From the NCBI GenBank assembly GCA_949358305.1, contig OX442315.1, positions 35,740,427-35,800,426 on the forward strand: a stretch of DNA of 60,000 nucleotides. Direction: 5' to 3'. The notes under the pieces were generated by a model. That model had not been told where the DNA came from. It worked only from the letters and a program-made list of their open reading frames with translations, and searched no databases. This stretch comes from Strigamia acuminata. Its lineage: Eukaryota > Arthropoda > Chilopoda > Geophilomorpha > Linotaeniidae. This document shows, one piece after another, positions 23,671-33,516 of the stretch; the stretch's first letter is position 1, and every line of letters begins with the position of its first letter. The position numbers and the translations under genes are program-made.

Positions 23671-23954
23671 ACATCTAAACAGCAATACACCGCATGATGC
23701 CCTGTGGTATATGACAGCCACAGTATGACATCGTGCGATAGTTTACAAACACTTTGAAAATACACACGTTTAAATCCTGAATAATCTCGAATAATACTTA
23801 ATAATAATTATAATATTTAAAATGACATAGGAACAAATATTATACATTTTTTAACACATTTCCACCTATACAGTGGCAAAGTACTAGGTGATTCTGGGGA
23901 AAAATCACCCAATCACCAACACAGCTTGCGATCCCCGGCTCTCGGTGCCGCCTG

Positions 23955-24022
23955 CGACTGCAAAACTTTGCACGGCCGCAAAACTTTGCACGGCTGCAAA
24001 TCTTAGCACGGCTGCAAAACTA
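23955..24022. repeat. Short 19-bp tandem repeat
   Basis: Three to four copies of a unit near GCAAAACTTTGCACGGCYG lie head to tail, with divergence in the third and fourth copies. Confidence 0.7.
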
Positions 24023-24650
24023 GGCTCGCTTTATCTGCTTTCTTGTTCCGTTGTTTGCGGGATTTCATACCATTTACGCTAAGTTCGGCACGGGCCTTTC
24101 GTGGTGGCGCCATTTTGTCGAATGCAGGCGAATGCAGGTAGTGTTACGAAAGCGTTACCATTATCTAGCAGTGGCAGTTTCTTCATTAGCTAGAGTGGTT
24201 TTTGGTACCTGTGAATAACTTATTTCTTCTAATGCTGTATACTGGAAATATCCCAAAATAGCTAAAACAGTACTGTTTATAGAAGGAAATAAATGTCTTT
24301 AATACATTTCTGTTTCATAAACAATCGTCGTAGAGTTTAACAGCAAAATAAACAGATTCACAACTTGCTGCAAATACTTGTAGAAAATTGCTAAGGTTAA
24401 TGTCATATTTGACTTGCTAGTTTTTCTTATTAATATAATTAAGGATTTTTAATGTATTCAATGTATTTAAGTAGTGTCGGTGACGAACTCACGATCATCA
24501 TTTCTCGTCTTCAATGACGAGTTGAAACGAGTACGATAACTTAAAAGTGAATTTGGACGGAGTTCGTTAACATGATCGGCCATTTTGAGCCTCAAAGTCC
24601 CGGATCTCACCTCGTCGTGTCTAATCCTTGAGTGAATTCAAACTTTGAAA

Positions 24651-25010
24651 TGTTGACAACAGTGCCTCTAGCAAGTCAACCTGGTGAATGCTCAGAAATC
24701 CTGAGTGTGGATGCCGAGCAAGCGATGGAATAGCGAGCGATGGAATAGCGAGCGATGGAATAGCGAGCGATGGAATAGCGAGCGATGGAATAGCATAAAT
24801 GGGCCGCTTCCCACAGTATTTTGGAAGTCATTTCAAAATCTGAAGAGGACGCAATTCGGAAATTGAAAAGCAAGTTTGAAGAAATCGACAAACAATCATA
24901 TTTTCTAAAAAGTGTAACAGTTTTAACGATCCAGGTGTGTTTTCACCAAAAAACAGAAGGTACACGTCCACTTTAACCTGGCTGTTGACTTTCTTAAACG
25001 GGATCTAAAT
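24651..25010 (+). pseudogene. Spacer relic of a Sel1/MYND gene with 15-bp expansion
   Basis: The segment matches the Sel1 region of the family (DAEQAMEWHQRAVSHGSLEAISKSD...) but carries TAG where the intact copies have TGG. Four extra head-to-tail copies of a 15-base unit (CGAGCGATGGAATAG) follow that TAG. Further on, a piece resembling the FDLAVEFF segment appears (AACCTGGCTGTTGA). Related relics without the expansion occur at about 40678, 46372 and 56521. This is therefore an old pseudogene fragment that became part of the duplicated unit. Confidence 0.8.
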
Positions 25011-25029
25011 AAAATAGAAAAAAAAAAAC

Positions 25030-25675
25030 ATAACGTTCATTTCAAGACTTGAATTATAATGAACAAACGCGGAGCTATGCAGAAAAGCCGTTGAATAAAT
25101 GTTTTTTTATGGTGACGCTAGATGGCAATAGGTATTGGTAGGAATTTAATGATGCGCTAGCTTATTGGCTGGACAAAATCCAACCTTGAACATCGTTTTG
25201 CTGGTCATGTTGCCATTATAGTTTCGATTTAGTCGTTGCTTCATTTAACACATAAGCTTCAAATTTTCGCGGAGAACTACTTTGAGGTAAAATATATGAT
25301 GTGTTTTAATTTAAGGATTAACTTTGAGACTTCAAAAGGAAAACTTGTTTCTCTTTTAGGTGAAGCAAACCAGAGGAAAAGAAGTTCGTAGAGGCGATCA
25401 GATGCTACAGTCAAGCAGCTTTTGAATAAGTCACTCAATTAGGATTACGATTACGGTAACTGACAGATATAAAATTTGTATTTCATTTTTTAATCGGTAA
25501 ACACGACGTAATTTACCGTATTTATTCTATTCTAATACGCCCGGTCAAGAATCGGAAATTATCCGGTCAAATGAAATGCAGTAAAAAATTATCTATTTTT
25601 TTATAGCCAAATAATATTACACAGCCAAAAAAATAAATTTGTGAATTTAACAAGAAACTGTTTTTTCTCTTGCAG
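25030..25675 (+). promoter_or_regulatory. Leader region of the mini-gene
   Basis: The stretch is homologous to the upstream region of copies A, C, D and E. It includes the CTACTTTGAG|GTAAAATAT donor, the TTTCTCTTTTAG|GTGAAGCA acceptor and the CTCTTGCAG just before the ATG. These suggest non-coding leader exons spliced directly onto the start codon. At 25373-25416 it contains an extra piece of about 44 bases copied from the TPR-coding part of the gene. Confidence 0.6.
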
Positions 25676-25813
25676 ATGGCTTCCAACAAAGGAAATTACG
25701 TTAAATTGAACTGTTTCCTTCTACCTAAAACAAATCACGTTATTCGACAATTTTTTTTGAAACAATGGGAAATGTGTTCGAACAACTTAATTTGTTATTC
25801 TAACTTGTCTTAA
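25676..25813 (+). CDS. Mini-gene: first and last codons of the family joined in frame
   Basis: A frame of 45 codons starts MASNKGNYVKLNCFLL, exactly like the large family members, and ends NLICYSNLS like their last residues. Everything between residue 36 or so and the last 8 residues has been removed, and the join keeps the reading frame. The leader and the 3' flank with ATTAAA match the full-size copies, so it could be transcribed and translated. None of the TPR, Sel1 or MYND domains remain. It may be a harmless deletion derivative, or a short product with part of the N-terminal HEPN-like region. Coding potential is seen; expression is not known. Confidence 0.55.
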   Translation: MASNKGNYVKLNCFLLPKTNHVIRQFFLKQWEMCSNNLICYSNLS

Positions 25814-28222
25814 GTATGTCATCACTTTTTGTAATTTTTAATATTGTATACTTGTTTAGGCGTTTGAATTATATTAAAGGGTATAAAAATATTCATCAAC
25901 GAACACGTTTATTCTGTTCTAATCATCCAAACTACATTTAAAGACTCAACTAACTAATTTGTTTTTTACATATGCTATTTATTATTATCATTATAACCGA
26001 TTATTTCAATCGATCGAACAATTTGTGGCTCACCTAATGTTTTCCTTCAGAAAATGGCCGGCCGGCCGATGATTCCGGCGGAATCGCTGACTGAATATCG
26101 GGCCTAAGATCAAGAAAACGTCGTGACGCCAATGAGGCCGAGACCAATGAGGTCAACCCGATAATTGCGGTAGTTTTGATTTTATGTATTGTTTTAATCA
26201 TCGGTTTTGTCACGGCATGCTGGTAATTAATAAAACTCCTCAATGATTTTAAGGTTAACTGTCATTGTCAGAATGACTTTGTTAACAGGCATTGCAATGC
26301 CACAATTTAAATGCTACACTATCAGTAATAATAAGAAATTATTAAAAAATTATTAAAAAATTCTTTTAAAAAATTTAATTTTTTTAATTTGAGCTGGAAT
26401 TCCAAATTCGAGTTGGTTTCTTCATCCGATAATTTCTGTATAGATTCCAGCAATGTGCAGTTGTTCACACTTAGTATTGTAGGCCTGTGCTCAACGTGTG
26501 AGTGTAGCATTTACCACAAGTGACTTTGAATGACAAATGAATATGAAAAGCGAGTTCTTGGCCATTGCTTGGAATGTGGGGTAGCTGAAATGCCCACAAC
26601 ATTTTTAGATGTAAAAATGGATAAAATGTGGGTAGTTCAATTTCTCAGTAAAAAATTTTCTGGCTGGAATTATTTTTGTTGCACTTTACTTGCTTTTATT
26701 TGCCTGGTTGTATTTTTTTCTGAAGAGTTTTATCAGGTTTTGCTTCTGAAGCTATCGAAAGCCTGCGTTTAATATTAGTTTATCCGGTTTTAACTTTTTC
26801 GCAGCTGCATTTCTGCTCGCTAAATGAGAGGAGTGCGCTAACGAGATAGTTTGATGTTTCCATCCTTTATTTTAGAATGATGAAATGTTTCTGCATTTTT
26901 AGTTTTGTCTTCATATTTTTCTGCTGTAAAAATGCAGCACTGGACTGGCCTGGCAGGCTACCGTAGCCTTTCCCTGTGGCCCGAGCCATCCAGAGTTCCC
27001 GGTACTAAATTTGTATCCAGTCCAGCCCTGAATGTATTTTATACAGTTCCTGGTCCTAATGGAATGCTTTAAGAGTGTCAGACTGTTTGAAGTAAGTTTA
27101 GAAAATGTATTGCAGTATTGCAGCTTAGAGAAAGTAATGAAGAGCCCAGTCAAAGACCTATTAGCTTTTTACCAACGTCAAAGTCAGAGGAGACTGAAAG
27201 TCATAAACTTTATTGAGGATCTATTTTTAGCTGCTTGTAGTGGATTATTATTTTGTGTTTCTTCCTTTTGCTTCTTGTAGTGACTATTTTAATTTCCAAT
27301 TTCCAATAATTCAATCTTTAAGTCTTTGTCCTTCTTGACTAGCGATTCAATATGGGCTGGGCAGGGCCACAGATTTATGGTTCAGTTTGTGACTTTTTCA
27401 ATTTTATTTTTAGTTTTCCAATTTGAATTTTGAAAATTGTAAATTGAAAATTCAAATTTCATTTTTCTGGTGGTGGTTCAGGGCCACCAATCTATGAATT
27501 CAATTTTCAATTTGTCGGTGGCGCATCAGGGCCAACATACACGATAGGATACTCGTAGGATAGATCGGTTGAATTTCCATTTCTTCTTCCTCCAAATCGA
27601 ATTCATCGTTGGATTGAATTTCTTCTTCTCTCTCCGAGTTTAGAACCATTTCATTTCACGACTTGAATTATTGTACTGAACAAGCGCGGAGCGTTGCAGA
27701 AAAGCCATTAAATAAATGTTTCTTTATGGTGACGCTAGATGGCAGTGGGCATTGGTGGGAATTTAATGAGGCGCTAGCTTATTGGCTGGAGCCTTGGTTG
27801 TGCTGGTCATGTTGCAACTTGTTTCGATTTAGTCGTTGCTTCGTTCAACACGTTTAAGCTTGACATTTTCGCATAGAACTACTTTGAGGTAAAATATATG
27901 ATGAGCAAAGCACTTTCGTTTTCATTTAAAAGGAAACTACAGAAGGAAAACTCGATTCTTTCTTAGGTGAAGCATACCGTACCATAGTACCACATACCAC
28001 ACGCAGCTTTTGAATAAGTGAATCTCAATTAGGATTACAATTACGGTAACTGGCAAATATAAAATTTATATTTCATTTTTTAATGGGTAAACACGACGTA
28101 ATTTACCGTATTTCTTCTCTCCTAACACGCCCGGTCAAGAATCGGAAATTATCCGGTCAAATAATATACAGTCAAAATAATAAATTTGTGAATTTAACAA
28201 GAAAATGTTTCTTCTCTTGCAG
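25814..28222. other. Spacer, then leader of copy A
   Basis: Homology to the array's 3' flank continues to about 26035. From there to about 27650 the sequence is unrelated to other units and shows no gene; it includes an inverted AATTTGAATTTT/AAAATTCAAATT motif near 27420-27460. From about 27650 it is the conserved leader of copy A, with the GAG|GTAAAATAT donor near 27887 and the CTTGCAG acceptor at 28216-28222. In copy A the sequence corresponding to GTAAGCAG in other leaders reads ACACGCAG, so one possible donor is lost. Confidence 0.5.
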
Positions 28223-31200
28223 ATGGCTTCCAACAAAGGAAAGTACGCTGAATTGAACTGTTTCTTTCTACCTGAAGCAAATCACGTAATTCGACAATTT
28301 TTTTTGAAACAATGGAAAATATGTTTGAATGGAGTCTGGAAAAACATCCCGGATCAAGGAAAAGCGTTCGTAACGGGAGTCGGAAGAAGAGCGTGGATAG
28401 CAAGCAGTTGTAGGCAGAAGAAATTGCTCGAATGCGGCAACACTTCTCTGTGGGATTTGGGACTTTGCAACCACGTCCTCCAGAAGACGGATTTCGGCGC
28501 CGGAAATGGATTGAGCAAACGTCAAAAATCACTTTTAACCAACTTGTCGATGTTGCAGAATGACATTTACCGCAATCACAAAATGGACATGTCGAACGCC
28601 AATTGCGAGAGAAAGACCCGAAAAATTGAAGACATTTTAAATCAATTTCGGCCACCTGTGGAAGACCTATTCACCAGAGCGATTTTTTCAGACCCGGAGA
28701 ATGTATTCAGCGCCTACCGGTTGAAAGACGTGGCAAATTCATTATTCGAGGAAAAGAAGTTCGTAGAGGCGATCCGATGCTACAGCCAAGCGATCGAATT
28801 GACCGAAATCCCGAATCAACTGCTGGGAGAATTATATTCCAACCGATCGGCCGTTTACCTCTTGATTACCGATGATAAAAACTTAGGATCATCTTTGGAA
28901 GACGCGAAAAGAGCCGTTCAACTGTTGCCGGGGTGGTTTCGCGGTTATTACCGTTTGGGCCGCGTTTACCGGCTTCTAGAGAAATACGAAAAGGCTTTTC
29001 AATGTTTCAGCATCGCTTTGGAATTGGAAAAGGATAGAATCGAAATAATCCCGCTACGCGATGAATGCGAGCAAAGAATTTCGAAACCAAAATCACCCCG
29101 CGAGATTTTGCTTAAAAACCACTTTCATGTGAAAGACGCGAAAGACCTCGTCGACTCAACAAATGAGAGATACGAAACCCGAATGACTCCTGACAGACTA
29201 AAAGAAATATCAAACTCTGGAGACGAAACTTTTTCTCGCTTTTTTCTACTGAAGGCCATGCACTTGATGGTTTATGAAGAACCCGAACCGGATTTCAAAA
29301 TAATTTTGGAATTGCTTTGGAAAGCGGCGGATCAAAAAAGCACAATGGCACTCTACTATATTGCAATCATGTATCGATTAGGCGTTGGTGTTGAGATAGA
29401 CGTGAAAAAAAGCATTAAATTGCTTAAACAATGTGCATCTAGTCCGAAATCATGCGATTTGTTGAGTGATAGTGGTATAGACCTTGCGGAAAATGAATTG
29501 GGCGTTATGTATGAGAAGGGAATTGGTGTGCCCATCGATTTAGAAGAGGCGATCAAGTTTTATCAAAGGGCTTCCGATAATGGATGCGCTACCGGCGCTT
29601 TAAACCTGGGTTTGTGTTACTTGAGTGGAGCAGGCGTGGAATGTAATGAGCTAAAGGGCGTGCAATATTTGAAGCAGGCAGCGAAGCAACGAGTAAGCTC
29701 AATTGATTCAAAGGCAATGTTGATTCTGGCACGATATTATCTGGCGGATGCGCAAGATGCCGAGCAAGCGATGGAATGGCATCAGCGGGCTGTGTCCCAC
29801 GGTAGTTTGGAAGCCATTTCAAAATCGGACGAATTCGGGGCCGAAATTAGGAAATTGGAAATGAAGTTTGCGAAAAGTGATGAAGAAATAAAAAGTTGGG
29901 AAGAAACCAGCGGATTAGCTACGGCCGATCTGTCGATGAAGGCGAGGAGAGAGAGATACAAGATGAACAGTCGTGCCGGAAGTGACAAATTTTATCAAAC
30001 CATTTCGGAAATCGTTGAGAGACATGAGAAGGAATATAAACCATTTTCTAAAAAGAGTTACGATTGTGATGTTGAAGTTCTGGAGGAGTTTTCGAGTAAG
30101 GGGTCGGTGAACGCCAAAGCACTAAAGAAGGGACTCGTTCAATTCGATCTGGCTGTTGAATTTTTTAATCAGGGTCTTTTGGATGAGTGTATTCGCCATC
30201 TTGCGGAAAGTATTCTCACTTCGGAGTTTATTGGAGATACCGATTTTTGTCGCCGTGTGATGACTGAGTCGGACAAGATGGGCATTGAGATTACGACGAC
30301 ACCGTGTACGTTCGATAGGGATTTGCGGGTGTGTATTGTAAAGAATAATATAAACTGTTTTCAACCAACTAGCAAACTTCTCGAGGAATGCGTAAGGATT
30401 TATCCCGACTTTGTTTGGTTTCGGCGATCATTGGCCACTGCATACTTTTATTTAGACGAAATACCAAAAGGATTGAATGTTCTGAATTGTGCTTTGGAAA
30501 AGTTTCCGAATGATTTTAAACTGTGGTTTTTAAAGGCAGTTTTTCTGAATGGAACTGAAGACCCTGATCAAAATGTATTCATGCGTGCTTGCGAGAAGTA
30601 TTTGGCTTTGGCGCCATCCGATGAGAAAAATAGACCTCAAATTTATTACATGATTGGCGTAGCGCGAGTGTTAAGCGACAGTTGTGGAAGGCATGATGCT
30701 GAAAAGTATTACAAGATGGGTTTGGAAGCAGAGAAATTACTGTTACCTTTTCTCTTGCCGATTGAATGTGCAGAAAAATCGATTTTGGAGTCATTTATTG
30801 GTTTGTGTGTTCCCACGCAGCAAATTGATGTTGCGCCGGTCGTTGTTGCCGAATTAACTAATAAGAAATTGACTGATCCCGGTAGAGTTGTGATAATAAT
30901 AGCGCACAGGACAACTGTCAAAGAAACATTTGGGGAGTGTAAGAAGTCTAGAATCAATACGATTCCATGTCCGAATCAAACTGCACCGTTGAATTCGGCA
31001 GATATGCAACCGATCATGTTAAAAGAAATGTCTCAATTGGCGAACCGAGTTTACGAGCAGCGCGCGTTGAGCTGCGTGGTTATTGATGAGCCCGTGCTTG
31101 GAATGAATGGAATCCACGTGGTTGTACAGGACGGGAATGGGGATGTGGAGCGAGTGACTGTTTGCAATAGTAATCAAGATACCTGGGTTTATGATAAGCT

Positions 31201-31462
31201 GGCCTATGGATGCAAGATTACTATTCGAAACGTTTATTTCAAGATCGCAATGGATGGAAAACAAACGATTCGTGTGGATGATGTCGAAAGCGTTGTTTTT
31301 GATGCCGGTCCAGACTTGAGTCGTTGTCGTTACTGTGGGAAGATCGGTTCAGTATTGAAGTGTGGCAAATGTCAGAGAGCGGCTTACTGCAGTAAGCAAT
31401 GCCAGATCGACGATTGGAAAATTTTGAAGCACAAGTTAATTTGTTATTCTAACTTGTCTTAA
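28223..31462 (+). CDS. HEPN-like/TPR/Sel1/MYND protein, copy A (intact)
   Basis: A single exon encodes 1079 residues. Residues 15-125 look like a DZIP3-type HEPN region (WDLGLCNHVL and QNDIYRNH). Residues 165-275 hold about three TPRs (LFEEKKFVEAIRCYSQAIEL, LGRVYRLLEKYEKAFQCFSIA). Residues 355-545 hold Sel1-like repeats (AENELGVMYEKGIG, GALNLGLCYLSGAGV). Residues 635-840 form a second TPR block. Residues 930-1025 are a conserved domain of unknown role (GIHVVVQDGNGDVERVTV). Residues 1035-1074 are a MYND finger with C1035, C1038, C1047, C1050, C1056, C1060, H1070 and C1074. The start is the ATG at 28223; the in-frame ATG 18 bases upstream lies in the CTTGCAG splice acceptor. Compared with B, C and D it lacks three residues at 903-904. 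An adaptor role is inferred from the repeats only. ATTAAA lies near 31520. Confidence 0.85.
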   Translation: MASNKGKYAELNCFFLPEANHVIRQFFLKQWKICLNGVWKNIPDQGKAFVTGVGRRAWIASSCRQKKLLECGNTSLWDLGLCNHVLQKTDFGAGNGLSKRQKSLLTNLSMLQNDIYRNHKMDMSNANCERKTRKIEDILNQFRPPVEDLFTRAIFSDPENVFSAYRLKDVANSLFEEKKFVEAIRCYSQAIELTEIPNQLLGELYSNRSAVYLLITDDKNLGSSLEDAKRAVQLLPGWFRGYYRLGRVYRLLEKYEKAFQCFSIALELEKDRIEIIPLRDECEQRISKPKSPREILLKNHFHVKDAKDLVDSTNERYETRMTPDRLKEISNSGDETFSRFFLLKAMHLMVYEEPEPDFKIILELLWKAADQKSTMALYYIAIMYRLGVGVEIDVKKSIKLLKQCASSPKSCDLLSDSGIDLAENELGVMYEKGIGVPIDLEEAIKFYQRASDNGCATGALNLGLCYLSGAGVECNELKGVQYLKQAAKQRVSSIDSKAMLILARYYLADAQDAEQAMEWHQRAVSHGSLEAISKSDEFGAEIRKLEMKFAKSDEEIKSWEETSGLATADLSMKARRERYKMNSRAGSDKFYQTISEIVERHEKEYKPFSKKSYDCDVEVLEEFSSKGSVNAKALKKGLVQFDLAVEFFNQGLLDECIRHLAESILTSEFIGDTDFCRRVMTESDKMGIEITTTPCTFDRDLRVCIVKNNINCFQPTSKLLEECVRIYPDFVWFRRSLATAYFYLDEIPKGLNVLNCALEKFPNDFKLWFLKAVFLNGTEDPDQNVFMRACEKYLALAPSDEKNRPQIYYMIGVARVLSDSCGRHDAEKYYKMGLEAEKLLLPFLLPIECAEKSILESFIGLCVPTQQIDVAPVVVAELTNKKLTDPGRVVIIIAHRTTVKETFGECKKSRINTIPCPNQTAPLNSADMQPIMLKEMSQLANRVYEQRALSCVVIDEPVLGMNGIHVVVQDGNGDVERVTVCNSNQDTWVYDKLAYGCKITIRNVYFKIAMDGKQTIRVDDVESVVFDAGPDLSRCRYCGKIGSVLKCGKCQRAAYCSKQCQIDDWKILKHKLICYSNLS

Positions 31463-31826
31463 GTATGTCACCACTTTTTGTAACTTTTAATATTGTATTC
31501 TTGTGTAGGCGTTTGAATTATATTAAAGAGTATAAAAATATTCATCAACGAACACGTTTATTCCGTTCTAATCATTCAAACTACATTTAAAGACTCAACT
31601 AACTAATTTGTTTTTTACACATGCTATTTATAATCTTCAGTATAACCGATTACTTCAGTTTATCGAACAATTTGTGGCTCACCTATAAAAAGTAATAAAA
31701 ATATAAATCCCAATAAAAAAAAATGGCTAATGAATAATAAATATAAATTTACACAATGATCCACACAATGAAGAAAATCAAATAGTTCCTCTTCGCAAGT
31801 TTCCGTGGTGCTAGATTTTCCACTAA
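31463..31826. other. 3' flank of copy A
   Basis: The flank contains ATTAAAGAGTATAAAAATATTC, a probable poly(A) signal shared by all copies, and no gene. It is part of the duplicated unit and ends at the inverted-repeat element that follows. Confidence 0.6.
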
Positions 31827-32660
31827 GGGGCCGTCCATAAATTACGTAACGCCTTAAGGGTGGGAGCGAGGGGTGCGACAATCAGAATCTGCTTGTCAGA
31901 GATTCGAATCTTCTTTGGGATTCGAAAGATTCGGATGGGATTCGGAAAGATTCGGAAAGATTCGGGGGATTTGGCTGGGATTCGGGGGGATTCGGATAGA
32001 TTCGGGGGTTTCGGGGGGATTCGAATGAGATTCGGGGAGATTCGGATGGGATTCGGTGGGATTCGGCGGGATTCGGATGGGATTCAGAAAGATTCATATA
32101 ATTTTTTTCAAATAAATTTAGTGAAGTGGGAATGTTTTTTCATTTTAATTTTAACTCTTAGTGAAATGTGGTAAAATACGAGGTAAAATAGCACGCAATC
32201 AAATGCAATGATGAATTCCGGGCTCGATTCCGGGATTAATTTGAAGTTCGCGCTAAATCATAAATGCGCATGCGCAGATACCGCGCAGCGAGGTGCGCAG
32301 GTATAATTTCTTCCGATGATGATTTTACGGACAATTTCAAGGACAATTTCAAGGAAGTTTCTTGTAAAAATATTATTACATTTTTTAATCATAAATTTTG
32401 TTTTTATTTTTCTCGATTTGTATACAACTTAAAGTTTCGAGATTCGAAGATTCGGTGGGATTCGGAAAGATTCGGGTGGAATTCGGAAAGATTCGGGTGG
32501 GATTCGGAAAGATTCGGGCGGGATTCGGAAGCCATTGTCAGAGATTCGGTCGAATGTCGCTCCCCTCGGGTGGGAGGGAGTTGCAAATTCTGTTACGAAT
32601 TGTTACGACAGGGGAGGGGGGGTTTGCAATAATGTTGGGTGACATTATTGAAATATTGAA
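31827..32660. mobile_element. MITE remnant in the copy A spacer, split by another element
   Basis: It starts with GGGGCCGTCCATAAATTACG, the same terminal motif as the MITE upstream of copies C, D and E, and ends with a hairpin CAATAATGT/ACATTATTG at about 32628-32652. The expected right terminal repeat is absent, so it is a remnant. Homologous remnants lie at 39740, 45924 and 56091. Here it is interrupted by the 702-bp insertion at 31867-32568. Confidence 0.65.
31867..32568. mobile_element. 702-bp non-autonomous element with 8-bp target duplication
   Basis: The ends form imperfect inverted repeats of about 17 bp (left CGAGGGGTGCGACAATC, right mirror CGAGGGGAGCGACATTC). They are flanked by a perfect 8-base direct repeat GGTGGGAG at 31859-31866 and 32569-32576. 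Homologous spacers lack it, so the empty site is known. Inside are two arrays of GATTCGG-type short repeats, in the same orientation near each end. An 8-bp duplication fits hAT or P-type transposases. No coding capacity is seen. Confidence 0.75.
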
Positions 32661-32870
32661 CAACGAAAAAACATGAGTTTGCCTTGGGAAGATGAAGTTT
32701 AAAAGTAAAAAATACCTCTATTCATTTTAAATATATTAACAAAAATGTAAAAGTGTGAAAATTAAATAACTTTTTCGTTTGAACTCCTTCACCGCTAAAA
32801 TAAATACCGCCATCTATGGGTAAAATTTAGCTGTTTATTTTAATGACGTCATAACTATCAACACGCTTAT

Positions 32871-32900
32871 CATAATAGTAGAAGGGAAGTAGCGAAACTC
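32871..32900 (+). repeat. Left terminal inverted repeat of the P-like element
   Basis: The repeat starts CATAATAGTAG and ends GCGAAACTC. All 30 bases are the exact reverse complement of 37371-37400. The length is close to the 31 bp of the Drosophila P element. Confidence 0.95.
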
Positions 32901-33225
32901 CGTAGTTCAGGTGTTGGTCCGCATGGTGGCGCCACTATCTTTTTGGCGCTGCTCTCATATACGCTCATCATGGAGCCATCACGTTTGCAGGGCTTCAAGT
33001 AAGTTTATTGCCTGCATTTAACAAAAGAGCACAGCTAAATCGAAATATTTACTGTGTTTTCTAATGTTTCATTTAAAGCATGAAAATTGTCTAATCCAAA
33101 GTTAGTAGAAGGTCTATGAGAGTACAACTTTTTCATTTGTTGATTATACAAACTCAAGTATGTTTTTGTTATGATACTTATTTCGTTTATCATTTTATTT
33201 TATTATATTTTGACATGTTTTACAA

Positions 33226-33506
33226 TGTTAACATTTTAAATAATTTACATAATTTTACAGTTATTTCTATTTTAACATTTTAAATAATTTACATAATTTT
33301 ACAGTTATTTCTATTTTAACATTTTAAATAATTTACATAAATTCAAAGTTATTTCTATTTTAACATTTTAAATAATTTACATAATTTTACAGTTATTTCT
33401 ATTTTAACATTTTAAATAATTTACATAATTTTACAGTTATTTTTATTTTAACATTTTAAATAATTTACATAATTTTACAGTTATTTCTATTTTAACATTT
33501 ATTATT
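33226..33506. repeat. 44-bp tandem repeat inside the P-like element
   Basis: Six copies of a 44-base unit occur, with the landmark TAATTTACATA at 33241, 33285, 33329, 33373, 33417 and 33461. The unit contains ATTTTACAG, and the copies differ by only a few bases. The array lies just beyond the transposase stop codon. Confidence 0.93.
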
Positions 33507-33516
33507 CATAATTTCT

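Noticed and set aside
26530-27280. Short frames with hydrophobic segments before copy A
   Set aside because: They have no recognisable homology, no splice context and ordinary AT-rich composition.
20000-28000. tRNA or rRNA genes
   Set aside because: No cloverleaf-like segments or rRNA motifs were recognised by eye here or elsewhere in the window; a dedicated scan was not possible.
28205-28222. In-frame ATG 18 bases upstream as the start of copy A
   Set aside because: That stretch is the pyrimidine-rich splice acceptor ending CTTGCAG; all copies begin at the ATG that follows.
31860-32632. Open frames across the GATTCGG arrays on both strands
   Set aside because: Low-complexity repeats create them; their products are simple repeats and they lie inside a transposable element.
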